From JADJTT01 sp049306275 (lineage in GTDB: Bacteria > Bacteroidota > Bacteroidia > Chitinophagales > Saprospiraceae), in the NCBI GenBank assembly GCA_049306275.1, contig JBAQQB010000140.1:1-64000 (forward strand): a stretch of DNA of 64,000 bases, read 5' to 3'. The position numbers were made by a program, and so were the translations under genes. This document shows positions 11,901 to 18,803 of this stretch, piece by piece. The stretch's first letter is position 1; each line of letters starts with the position of its first letter. The notes under the pieces are model-generated. The model ran no database searches. It worked only from the letters and a program-made list of their open reading frames with translations, and had not been told where the DNA came from.

Positions 11901-13050
11901 TGGAGGCCTGCTTTCCCAGTTTTCAGATACCAATGGAGAATTCCTCTTTTTAACCCTTGCCCACGGAAATGACTACTCTGTCTCACCTCATCACGATGCA
12001 AATCCATCCAACGGCGTGACCACCTATGACCTGGTACTCATCATGCGCCATATCATCGGCATCCAAACGCTGGATTCGCCCTTCAAAATTATCGCCGCCG
12101 ATGCCAACAGATCAGGATCGGTAACAACACTCGACATGGTCGGGATCCGAAAAGTGGTGTTGCAAATTGAGCCAAACTTCCCGAACAACACCTCCTGGCG
12201 CTTCGTCGACAAAGACTTCTCCTTCCCGAACCCGCAGAACCCCTGGGCCGCTACGTTCCCCGAGGTGATCAACTACAACAACCTGGCAGCCAGCGACCTG
12301 GCGGCAGACTTCGTAGCGATCAAGATCGGCGACGTCAACGGCAGCGCAGCGACCACCCTCGACGGGCAGGCTGAACAGCGCACCATGATGGGCGACCTGT
12401 TGTTCCACACCAAAGACATGGAACTGAAGGCCGGCCAGGTATACCATATACCGTTCTACGGCAACGATCAGGAAGTATACGGCTACCAGTTCACCATGGA
12501 ACTGGGCGATGGCATCGAACTGCTCGACGTGGCAGAAGGCCTTGCGAAGGCAGAAAACTTCGGTTTTGCCCTGCTGGAAAAAGGCGCGCTGACGACGAGC
12601 TGGAACGAAGCTGAGGCCCGCTTCCTGGGCTCCGGACAGGCAGTCTTCACCCTGGTGATCAAAGCCAGGGAGAATACGACCCTGAGCAAGGAACTGAGCG
12701 CAAGCTCCCGCTACACGACAGCCGAAGCCTACGGCGCCAACGGCGAACTGCTGAACGTACAACTGACCTTCGGCAACGAAGTGGCAGCCGGCTTCGAACT
12801 GTACCAGAACATTCCGAACCCCTTCACGGGCGTCACGCGCATCGGCTTCCGCCTGCCGGAACCGGCCGCCGCTACCCTGACGATCATGGATGCATCCGGT
12901 AAGGTGGTGCGCGTGGTGAAAGGCGAATACGCAAGAGGCTACAACGAAGTAAACCTGAGCGACTTCGGCGGTGTGAGTGGCGTGCTCTACTACAGGCTCG
13001 ACACGCCCACGCACTCGGCGACGCGCAAGATGTTGGTGTTGGGTGAGTAA
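8917..13050 (+). CDS. Large secreted HYR/dockerin-type surface protein with T9SS sorting domain
   Basis: A 1377-residue protein with a signal peptide (MKKTTGLLLCCLGISVISAQ). It contains many Cys-rich beta-sandwich segments of the HYR/gliding-motility type, recurring as D-N-C, A-T-D-x-x-G-N and V-T-V/I-x-D. A dockerin-like pair follows (TTYDLVLIMRHIIGI, then DANRSGSVTTLDMVGIRKVV, then IKIGDVNGSA). A cohesin-like beta domain and a T9SS type A tail (ELYQNIPNPFTGVTRIGF ... LYYRL ... RKMLVLGE) end the protein. It should be exported through the outer membrane and held at or released from the surface. The last ~870 bases are visibly more GC-rich than the rest, suggesting a shared C-terminal cassette. 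Confidence 0.85.
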   Translation: MKKTTGLLLCCLGISVISAQPCIFNCSEDIIFTLAPGACSTPINYIIGPGENCEQDSVYQTSGLPPGAEFPIGTTTNCFEATDMEGNLSSCCFSITIHGFPNPNTTLACNDNVQISLGEDGCMEIDADQILEGGPYGCYDDYLVEIVNSMGLPAGNVACCEHIGDTLHIRVTDPQTGNACWGTVWILDEWSPEISCTEFTIPCSANYNNVPYPIATDNCDPSPTVELTGLVVLDDSLCNQNQVIVLRTFIATDQYGNESTPCTQTITINRPSFVDFPDDTQWDCDSFNQNPDITAPTASGSGIPAGLDGEFCMYSYSSADQIATSCGATFKIIRTWTVLDWCTGQVITGNPDGEDNIQLIEIVDTSPPSIFLEPFEIAANHSSIPPIPCTSTGYLPPAQVTDNCNSWTIRIFTPAGEAIYVNGTDGTLGGIIPDPGLEFGLHTIQYQATDECGNTSDFFVQVTIIDDLAPTAICDEITQVNLNNDGIAIVNAFTFDDGSYDNCCLDHFEVRRIDGDCYGEYDDFGPTAEFCCSDAGNEVTVILRVSDCHGNLNECMVTVNVNYSVYNDNQPPVTLSCPDGQYITCETYLNLYAGDLANGNYNVLNVFGEPSFFDNCAYYVNHFITQDLNNCSEGAITRTWVASDGTSAAICNQIIAVSHVSDWVVTFPEDITAECQSGQLPPTGEPQIFFADCELVAVSYYDIVYTLVADACYKIIRTWNVINWCLYDDFGENIHTETGFSECDLNQDWNGDGILNCRTFRDGWNLSGTPGEPDGYISFRQTIKVLDEYPPIFTIPAIDGYIYDGSCSKNLILPYPTILEECSSEIEVDISGDLGFANNISGDVEIQDLGIGEYEVTYTVMDRCGNMAYQTITILVTDAIYPNPICQYGLIAEINPPGAVEITAQILDEGSFDNCGTVLLSFSPDINDTSRIFTCDNLGFNSVQLWVTDGSGNQNYCETTIEIQDNQAFCINLAIAGVVGTEQGGRVEGVNLQVNGGLLSQFSDTNGEFLFLTLAHGNDYSVSPHHDANPSNGVTTYDLVLIMRHIIGIQTLDSPFKIIAADANRSGSVTTLDMVGIRKVVLQIEPNFPNNTSWRFVDKDFSFPNPQNPWAATFPEVINYNNLAASDLAADFVAIKIGDVNGSAATTLDGQAEQRTMMGDLLFHTKDMELKAGQVYHIPFYGNDQEVYGYQFTMELGDGIELLDVAEGLAKAENFGFALLEKGALTTSWNEAEARFLGSGQAVFTLVIKARENTTLSKELSASSRYTTAEAYGANGELLNVQLTFGNEVAAGFELYQNIPNPFTGVTRIGFRLPEPAAATLTIMDASGKVVRVVKGEYARGYNEVNLSDFGGVSGVLYYRLDTPTHSATRKMLVLGE

Positions 13051-13053
13051 AAC

Positions 13054-13108
13054 TTTTTATTGCTCGCGAAAAGTCGTATTTTTACATAGATTTCGCGAGC
13101 AATAAAAA
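13054..13108. promoter_or_regulatory. 18-bp perfect inverted repeat between the surface protein and the ATPase gene
   Basis: The arm at 13054-13071 (TTTTTATTGCTCGCGAAA) is the exact reverse complement of 13091-13108, with a 19-base spacer. TTG inside the left arm followed by TATTTTTA in the spacer resembles the Bacteroidota -33/-7 promoter (TTG and TAnnTTTG), leaving the ATPase start four bases after the right arm. It could be an operator overlapping the promoter, a 5'-UTR hairpin, or a terminator for the upstream gene. Confidence 0.75.
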
Positions 13109-13112
13109 ATTT

Positions 13113-14558
13113 ATGCAAACTTCTACCCCACTGGTAGGCCGGATTGAAGAAACAAAAGTGCTGAAAAACGCCCTGGAAACCCCAAAGGCGGAGATGATCT
13201 CCGTGATTGGCAGAAGACGGGTGGGCAAAACATTTTTGGTAAAATCGGTATATCAGGAGAGCATAGACTTCGACATCACGGGCATTCAACATGCGAGCCG
13301 GAAGGAGCAGCTACGCAATTTTATGCTACAGCTGAAGAAATATGCCGGCGGCGCTTTTCCGCTGACAGAACCCAAAGACTGGCTGGATGCTTTTTACCTG
13401 CTCACCCAATACCTGGAGCAGAAGAAAAAACCGGGAAAGATGATCGTCTTCCTCGACGAACTCCCATGGCTGGCAACGCACCGGTCGGGGTTCCTGAAAG
13501 GATTGAGCTGGTTTTGGAACAGTTGGGCGGTCAATCAATCCATCGTGGTAGTGGTATGCGGGTCGGCAGCATCCTGGATGATCAAGAATGTTGTGCATAA
13601 TAAGGGCGGACTTCACAACCGGATTACCCGGCGCATTTACCTCAAACCTTTCAACCTGGCAGAAACGGAACGCTTCTTGCAAACCAAAAATGTGAACCTC
13701 GACCGGTACCAGATTCTTCATCTTTATATGGCCATGGGCGGAGTGCCACACTATCTCGATGAAATAATGCCGGGGAAAAGCGCCGCACAGAACATTGACG
13801 CTATTTGCTTTTCAGAGAACGGACTACTGTGGGATGAATTTCCCAAGTTATACGCATCCCTTTTTGAGAATTCGGACGCGCATGTCCGGGTAATCCGGGC
13901 TTTGGCAGGCAAGCGGCAGGGGTTAACCCGCACGGATATTGTTCAGAAAAGCAAGCTGCCTGAAGGCGGAGGCGCCACTACGATTATCGACGAACTGCTC
14001 CACTCCGGGTTTATTTCAGCCTATCAGCCGTTTGGGAAAAAGAAAAAAGACCGGCTTTTCCGGCTCACTGACGAGTTTTCCCTGTTCTACCTGCAATTTA
14101 TGGAGAACCACCAGCAGGAGGGTCCCGGCATCTGGCAACAATTGAGCAAGACCCAATCCTATACAAGCTGGGCGGGGTATGCTTTTGAAAACATTTGCCT
14201 GAAACACATTCTCCAAATAAAAAAAGCCTTGGGCATAAGCGGCGTTTACTCGACCGTTTCTTCCTTTTTCAAAAAAGGTGGCGAGGGAGAAACTGGTTTT
14301 CAGTTGGACCTGCTCATAGACCGCCAGGACCAGGTGATCAACATCTGCGAAATCAAGTTCTACAACGCCGGATTCACTATCGACAAAGCCATGGCGCTCG
14401 AATTGCGCAACAAGATGGCTGCTTTCCGGGAAGCGACCCGCACGCGCAAGCAACTTTTCCTGACCTTCATCACGACGTTCGGGGTCAGCCAAAACCAGCA
14501 CAGCCTGGGCTTGGTCGATGCTGAATTAACGATAGATGAGCTGTTTGTGGGAGAGTAG
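13113..14558 (+). CDS. DUF234-family ATPase with C-terminal PD-(D/E)xK-like nuclease domain
   Basis: A 481-residue protein of the archaeal-type ATPase/DUF234 family. Walker A is GRRRVGKT (residues 33-40) and Walker B is MIVFLDELPW (about 110-119). An arginine-finger/sensor strand (VVVVCGSAASW) follows, then a winged-helix region near 280-330. The C-terminal domain carries LDLLID and CEIKF, the spacing of a PD-(D/E)xK-type nuclease fold. Members are common in Bacteroidota and archaea, often as isolated genes in several copies; their role is unsettled. It has its own palindromic upstream region and a terminator-like hairpin downstream, so it is a stand-alone unit. Confidence 0.85.
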   Translation: MQTSTPLVGRIEETKVLKNALETPKAEMISVIGRRRVGKTFLVKSVYQESIDFDITGIQHASRKEQLRNFMLQLKKYAGGAFPLTEPKDWLDAFYLLTQYLEQKKKPGKMIVFLDELPWLATHRSGFLKGLSWFWNSWAVNQSIVVVVCGSAASWMIKNVVHNKGGLHNRITRRIYLKPFNLAETERFLQTKNVNLDRYQILHLYMAMGGVPHYLDEIMPGKSAAQNIDAICFSENGLLWDEFPKLYASLFENSDAHVRVIRALAGKRQGLTRTDIVQKSKLPEGGGATTIIDELLHSGFISAYQPFGKKKKDRLFRLTDEFSLFYLQFMENHQQEGPGIWQQLSKTQSYTSWAGYAFENICLKHILQIKKALGISGVYSTVSSFFKKGGEGETGFQLDLLIDRQDQVINICEIKFYNAGFTIDKAMALELRNKMAAFREATRTRKQLFLTFITTFGVSQNQHSLGLVDAELTIDELFVGE

Positions 14559-14696
14559 TCGTAAATCTCCCCAAAAACCCCTACATTTACACCGACTCCC
14601 ATCCAGCACAGGACTGGATGAGTCCGACCTGAAGTACCAGTCACTACCCTCCGGGGCAGAGACGTGGCATTCAGCGACAGCTGAATTTCGGCTCAC

Positions 14697-14730
14697 GCCT
14701 CCTTCGCTCGACGAAGGAGGCCTGTTTTTT
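14697..14730 (+). terminator. Terminator-like hairpin after the ATPase gene, touching the CHAT gene leader
   Basis: A 10-bp stem, GCCTCCTTCG (14697-14706) with CGAAGGAGGC (14712-14721), has a five-base loop and a run of six T residues at 14725-14730. It ends only four bases before the CHAT ATG (14735), so it either ends ATPase transcription or shapes the CHAT leader. Confidence 0.75.
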
Positions 14731-14734
14731 AACC

Positions 14735-16357
14735 ATGCTGATCATCTACCAAATCCCCATCTTCGACTTCCGCAGGTTTCATCCCGGCGCGCATTTCCTC
14801 AAAGTGCCCATCTGGCCTGCGCCGGAAGAACGCGATTTCGTCAGGGGCGTGGGCAGCGTGGTGCTGCGCAGGAAAGGCGGCCTCAACAACTGGATCGGAG
14901 AATCGAAGATCTGCGCCGCTCGGCGCTCCATCCGCTTCCTCGACAACCCGGAGATCACCGTCGACCGCGAAGGCTCCACGCTCTGCGCCAAGCTCAAACC
15001 CGCCTTCCGCAGGTTCTACTTCGACGGCATGGCCACGGGGAAATACGAGATCGGCTTCGCCTTCAACAGCAGGCAGGACTTCCGCATCAAAGCCTCGGAG
15101 ATCGAACATTTCGTCGACAACCTCCTCAAATGCCGCGTGGAGATCCCCATCGTAGGCAACCCGCCGGAACCGGCGCTGCTGGCCAGCGCAGGGAAAAAGC
15201 TGGCCCGGCAATACCTCCACGCCTCCTCACGGCTCAAAACGCCCTTTCTCGACGATGCCGCCTTCATCAAACACGGCAGCCCCACCGTCTATGCCGATGT
15301 GCAGGGACATGAAGAGGTGGTCTTCGACAAGCCCTTCCCCATCCTGGCCATCCAAAACGACCTGAAACTGGCGCAGACCATCCTGCAAAGACAAAATACC
15401 AGCATCCGGCTCTGGATCGCCGACGACCTCGGCGCAGCCGAACAGCAGGCCCGAAACCTGCGCATCAGCGTGCTGCGGCTCGACCTCTCGGTGCAGGCCC
15501 TGCCCAAGATTTTCAAGGAGATCGTGCAGGAGAATATCCGTCCCGTGAGGGGCTCAGCTGAATCTGAGGCGCTGCAGCAATTCCTGCTCAAAAGCGAGCA
15601 GCGCATCCTGAAGTTTTCGCGCGAATTCGACGACCAGGTCATTCAACAGGCCAAGGAGGCCTACGATCAGCTCAACGCGGGCGAGCGCTCGGCCCTGAAG
15701 GAAAAGCTGGAACAGGACATCGATATCCGCCGCGCCATCTTTCTCAAAATGGAACAGTACGCCGGCACCATCACCGACGGCCACAACCAGGCCCCCATTT
15801 CCAAAAAAATCCTCTTCATCGGCGCCAACCCTCTCGACACCGCCAGGGCCATGATCACGCAGGAACTCAGCGCCATCCGCGAGGGCATCGCGGGCGCGCG
15901 GGAACGCGATCGCTTTGAATTGCTGTTTCCGGAAATGGCCGCCACCCCCGCCCGCTTCCAACGGCTGCTGATCGACAACGACCCAGCCATCATCCACTTC
16001 TCCGGACACGGCACTGCCGACGGCATCTACCTCGAAGACGAAACAGGCAACGGCGTCCTGGTGAAGGAAGAAGCCCTGAGCGACCTGTTCGCCCTTTTCT
16101 CCGAATCGGTCGAATGCGTGGTGCTCAACGCCTGTTTCTCCGAAACACAAGCCCGGGCCATTGCCCGCCACATCCCCTACGTCGTCGGCATGAGCAGCGA
16201 GATCGGGGTGCAGGACGCCGTCAAGTTCTCCACCGGCTTCTACGGCGCATTGGCTGGCGGGGAGGATATCCCCAGGGCTTTCGAGCTGGGGAAAAACCTG
16301 ATCGATTTGAGCGGATTGGCGGGAGGGGCTGTGCCTAGGTTGGTGAGGAGGGATTAA
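14735..16357 (+). CDS. CHAT-domain (caspase-like) protease
   Basis: A 540-residue, soluble protein with no signal peptide. Residues about 345-530 form a CHAT peptidase domain: KKILFIGANP at its start, catalytic His in IIHFSGHG (about 425) and catalytic Cys in VVLNACFSE (about 466), then VVGMSSEIG and FYGALAGGEDIPRAFELG, all typical of the family. Residues about 270-340 are helical and charged and may be a linker or effector-associated domain. The N-terminal 260 residues match nothing I know and are presumably the sensing or partner-binding part. CHAT proteases act in bacterial immunity and regulated cell death, for example in Craspase and gasdermin systems, but no CRISPR or gasdermin gene is nearby. 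The gene stands alone, with its stop just before a palindromic repeat. Confidence 0.85.
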   Translation: MLIIYQIPIFDFRRFHPGAHFLKVPIWPAPEERDFVRGVGSVVLRRKGGLNNWIGESKICAARRSIRFLDNPEITVDREGSTLCAKLKPAFRRFYFDGMATGKYEIGFAFNSRQDFRIKASEIEHFVDNLLKCRVEIPIVGNPPEPALLASAGKKLARQYLHASSRLKTPFLDDAAFIKHGSPTVYADVQGHEEVVFDKPFPILAIQNDLKLAQTILQRQNTSIRLWIADDLGAAEQQARNLRISVLRLDLSVQALPKIFKEIVQENIRPVRGSAESEALQQFLLKSEQRILKFSREFDDQVIQQAKEAYDQLNAGERSALKEKLEQDIDIRRAIFLKMEQYAGTITDGHNQAPISKKILFIGANPLDTARAMITQELSAIREGIAGARERDRFELLFPEMAATPARFQRLLIDNDPAIIHFSGHGTADGIYLEDETGNGVLVKEEALSDLFALFSESVECVVLNACFSETQARAIARHIPYVVGMSSEIGVQDAVKFSTGFYGALAGGEDIPRAFELGKNLIDLSGLAGGAVPRLVRRD

Positions 16358-16363
16358 ACTGCT

Positions 16364-16492
16364 AATGGGGGCGCCAAATTTATTTGGCGCAAGGTAGCGC
16401 CGAATTTATTCGGTGCAAATAATTGGTAGCCCTGGCATGCTTGCCGAATAAATTCGGCAAACCAGGCGCCAAATAAATTTGGCGCCCCCATT
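16364..16492. repeat. Palindromic repeat family A (GGCGCCAAATTTATTTGGCGC type), long copy
   Basis: The outer arms 16364-16390 and 16466-16492 are 27-base perfect inverted repeats. Smaller related palindromes with GCCGAATTTATTCGG and GCCGAATAAATTCGGC lie between them. A related, shorter copy is at 26413-26493. It sits between the convergent 3' ends of the CHAT and GH17 genes, where it could stop transcription from both sides. Confidence 0.88.
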
Positions 16493-16495
16493 GAA

Positions 16496-17416
16496 TTACT
16501 TTACCACCAGCTTCGGCCCCCTGTCCACCCTATACAACCCCCAATGCTTCTCCGGCTCCAGCGGCTCCGGCGAGCCTTTCCATGGCTCGTCGAAGGCTTC
16601 GAACACAAAGGTGAACACCTGCTCGGCCTGGGTCCATTCCATGAGGTCTTCGATGTAGATCTTTTGCATCTCCTCGCCGACGTTGCCCGGATTGATGCCC
16701 CGGCCGTTGGAGTTGGTCGCCCAGCCCGCTTCGGTGATGATCACGGGTTTGCCGGGGTAAAGATCAGCTACCGAGTAGTAGTTGTCTTTGGTGTAATCCA
16801 GGGCTTCGTGGATGTGCTTGTACTCCCAGACAGGGTAGGTATGGATGGAGATGATGTCGACGACTTCGGCCAGGGGCTTTAGCTTGCTGAGCCAGGGCAC
16901 GTAGTTTTCACAGAAAGTGACCGGCTGGCTGGCGCCGTTCTTGATGAGCTCGACGTATTCGATCACATGGCTGACGGGCACGTAGTGGTCGGTCCAATCC
17001 ACGCAGGCTTCGTTGCCTGCCGACAGGGCTACGATGATGTCGGGGTAGCGGTTGGCCAGATCGATCAGTTTGTGTATCCGGTTCAGGTTATAGGTCCGGT
17101 TGGCGTGAAGCTGCTCGTCGGTATAGACGCCGCCGCCCCAGGGGCATCCGAAGTTGTTCATCTCGGCGACGATATAAGCCCCCATCATCACCTTGAATTC
17201 GAGCTTCTCGCGCCGGATCACCTCCAGAACGGTCTCGCCGTGGGGGTCGCAATCGAACAGGCGCAGGTATTTCCAGTGTCCGTGCAAGATCAGGAGGTCT
17301 TCCCTGATCTGCTCGTAGGTCGGGTATTGGCCTCCGGGATGCTGCCCTTCCCGGAAGCCGGAATAGCAGATGGCGCGCGCAAACGGGAAAGGCAGCTTTT
17401 CAGAATAGTTCTTCAT
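16496..17416 (-). CDS. GH17-family beta-1,3-glucanase-like protein (distal copy)
   Basis: A 306-residue (beta/alpha)8 glycoside hydrolase of clan A, family 17 type. Acid/base Glu is about residue 136 (SAGNEACVDW) and the nucleophile Glu about 229 (PVIITEAGW). The C-terminal FEAFDEPWKG and HWGLY segment is characteristic of bacterial GH17 and related transglycosylases. There is no signal peptide, so it should act in the cytoplasm on imported beta-1,3-gluco-oligosaccharides, by hydrolysis or transglycosylation. It lies one base after a second GH17 gene, so the two are co-transcribed. It is the last gene of the glucan locus. Confidence 0.85.
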   Translation of the reverse strand: MKNYSEKLPFPFARAICYSGFREGQHPGGQYPTYEQIREDLLILHGHWKYLRLFDCDPHGETVLEVIRREKLEFKVMMGAYIVAEMNNFGCPWGGGVYTDEQLHANRTYNLNRIHKLIDLANRYPDIIVALSAGNEACVDWTDHYVPVSHVIEYVELIKNGASQPVTFCENYVPWLSKLKPLAEVVDIISIHTYPVWEYKHIHEALDYTKDNYYSVADLYPGKPVIITEAGWATNSNGRGINPGNVGEEMQKIYIEDLMEWTQAEQVFTFVFEAFDEPWKGSPEPLEPEKHWGLYRVDRGPKLVVK

Positions 17417-17417
17417 C

Positions 17418-18299
17418 TCAGAATTTCAGCTTTTCGTGCATGTCCCACAATCCCCAATAAGCGCCCACATCGCCTTCGGCGCCAACTTTCCAGGATTCGT
17501 CGAAGGAGGTGAAGTAAAACAGGTCGATATCCTCTTCAGCCGACCATTGCTGCGCATTGAGGAAATACCGCAGGGCATTGTATTCTGATGGTTCAGCATC
17601 GTGCAGGCTGGTGCCCTGGCTGGGCCATCCGGTTTCCGTAATGATCACTTTCTTGCCCTGACCGGCATTCAGTGCCTGGTAATACATTTGCTTCATATGC
17701 ATCAGGGAATAATCGATATGGCAGCCTTCCCAAAACGGGTAGCAATTGGCCAGGATCACATCGCAGGCCTCGGTGATGTTGGGGCGGTGGCTGAATTCGT
17801 AATAGGCGTCCACATAGCCCACCGGGATGCCCGGTAAGGCTTCCTTCACCCGGTGGAGGTAGCCCAGCAGTTCCTCTTCTGTCAGGTCTTTGCGGTACAT
17901 CACTTCGTTGCCGACGGCGGCGATGTCCACATAACCTCCTTTGGCCAGTTTGATCAGGCCGGCGATTTCTTCTTCGATCAGGTCCTTGTCGTCGCCCAGC
18001 CAGGCCCCTACCAGGGTTTTCAGCCCGAATTCGCGGGCGACCACCGGGATGAGTTCGTTCCCTTCGATACAGGAAAACGACCGTATCCACTTGGTGTAGG
18101 GAGCAATCACAGCCATGCGCCGGCGGATCTGGTCCTCGGTCAGGATGGTGCCCGGCTTCTGGCCCTCTTCGTAGGCGCTGTAGCACAAGCCATGCATGCC
18201 CTCCAGGGCATTCTGAAATAAATCGCCCAGTTCTTGCGGCGTCTTATTTCTCAGGTCGACGCCTTTGATTGTCAATCGTCTTTCTGGTCTATATGACAT
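17418..18299 (-). CDS. GH17-family beta-1,3-glucanase-like protein (proximal copy)
   Basis: A 293-residue protein of the same fold as its neighbour but clearly divergent. Acid/base Glu is about residue 132 (AAVGNEVMYR), the nucleophile about 222 (VIITETGWPSQG), and the C-terminal motif is FTSFDESWK with YWGLWD. It has no signal peptide and is probably cytoplasmic. The different pocket residues around the nucleophile (ETGWPSQG against EAGWATNS) suggest a different chain-length preference or a hydrolase/transglycosylase split with the distal copy. The upstream gap to the sugar importer is filled by a composite repeat, so it may have its own promoter. Confidence 0.85.
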   Translation of the reverse strand: MSYRPERRLTIKGVDLRNKTPQELGDLFQNALEGMHGLCYSAYEEGQKPGTILTEDQIRRRMAVIAPYTKWIRSFSCIEGNELIPVVAREFGLKTLVGAWLGDDKDLIEEEIAGLIKLAKGGYVDIAAVGNEVMYRKDLTEEELLGYLHRVKEALPGIPVGYVDAYYEFSHRPNITEACDVILANCYPFWEGCHIDYSLMHMKQMYYQALNAGQGKKVIITETGWPSQGTSLHDAEPSEYNALRYFLNAQQWSAEEDIDLFYFTSFDESWKVGAEGDVGAYWGLWDMHEKLKF

Positions 18300-18341
18300 A
18301 TGTCTGTTATTTTATTTTCTGTATCCGTTCCAGCAGCGTCT

Positions 18342-18792
18342 CCCGTCAGGGGACGCTGCGTCAGCTTAACGCCTTTGCATCAGGCTGTCGCAGCGTCCTC
18401 TGCGAGAGACGCCGCTATAACATATTTTTCGCTATGCCCCAAAAGCCCCGGAGGGGCGACCTGTTTGTAGCCCGGGGTGTAAGCCCCGGGATAGGAATTC
18501 AACAATTCCCCGAGCCCCAGAGGGGCGGCATGTTTGGAACCACCATCAAGGTATGCAGGATGCTCTATCCAACGTGCCACCCTGCAAATGCCGCCCTTAC
18601 AGGGCTTGTAAAATATTACATTCTTACCCCGGGGCTTACACCCCGGGCTACAAACAGGTCGCCCCTCTGGGGCTTATGAAATGCAGCGAAAAAAAGTGGG
18701 TGAACTTTAGCCCGTCAGAGGACGCTGCGTCAGCTTAACGCCTTTGCATCAGGCTGTCGCAGCGTCCTCTGCGAGAGACGCCGCTATAACAT
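18342..18792. repeat. 450-bp composite repeat: 82-bp direct repeats flanking nested inverted repeats
   Basis: Near-identical 82-base copies lie at 18342-18423 and 18711-18792; the one difference I see is GG for AG in CCCGTCAGAG. Each holds an internal hairpin (GGACGCTGCG with CGCAGCGTCC). Between them an approximately 50-base arm at about 18436-18492 (CCCCGGAGGGGCGACCTG onward) is repeated inverted at about 18629-18678. There is no coding gene. This fills the 505-base gap between the proximal GH17 gene and the importer and looks like a REP/MITE-type non-autonomous element. Confidence 0.87.
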
Positions 18793-18803
18793 AAGGGCCA
18801 ACC

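Noticed and set aside
16364..16492. Possible CRISPR array or attachment site
   Set aside because: There are no regularly spaced repeats with unique spacers. The structure is nested palindromes shared with 26413-26493.
18269..18738. Short open frames within the composite repeat
   Set aside because: They run through palindromic repeats, have mirror-image copies on the other strand and encode no plausible protein.
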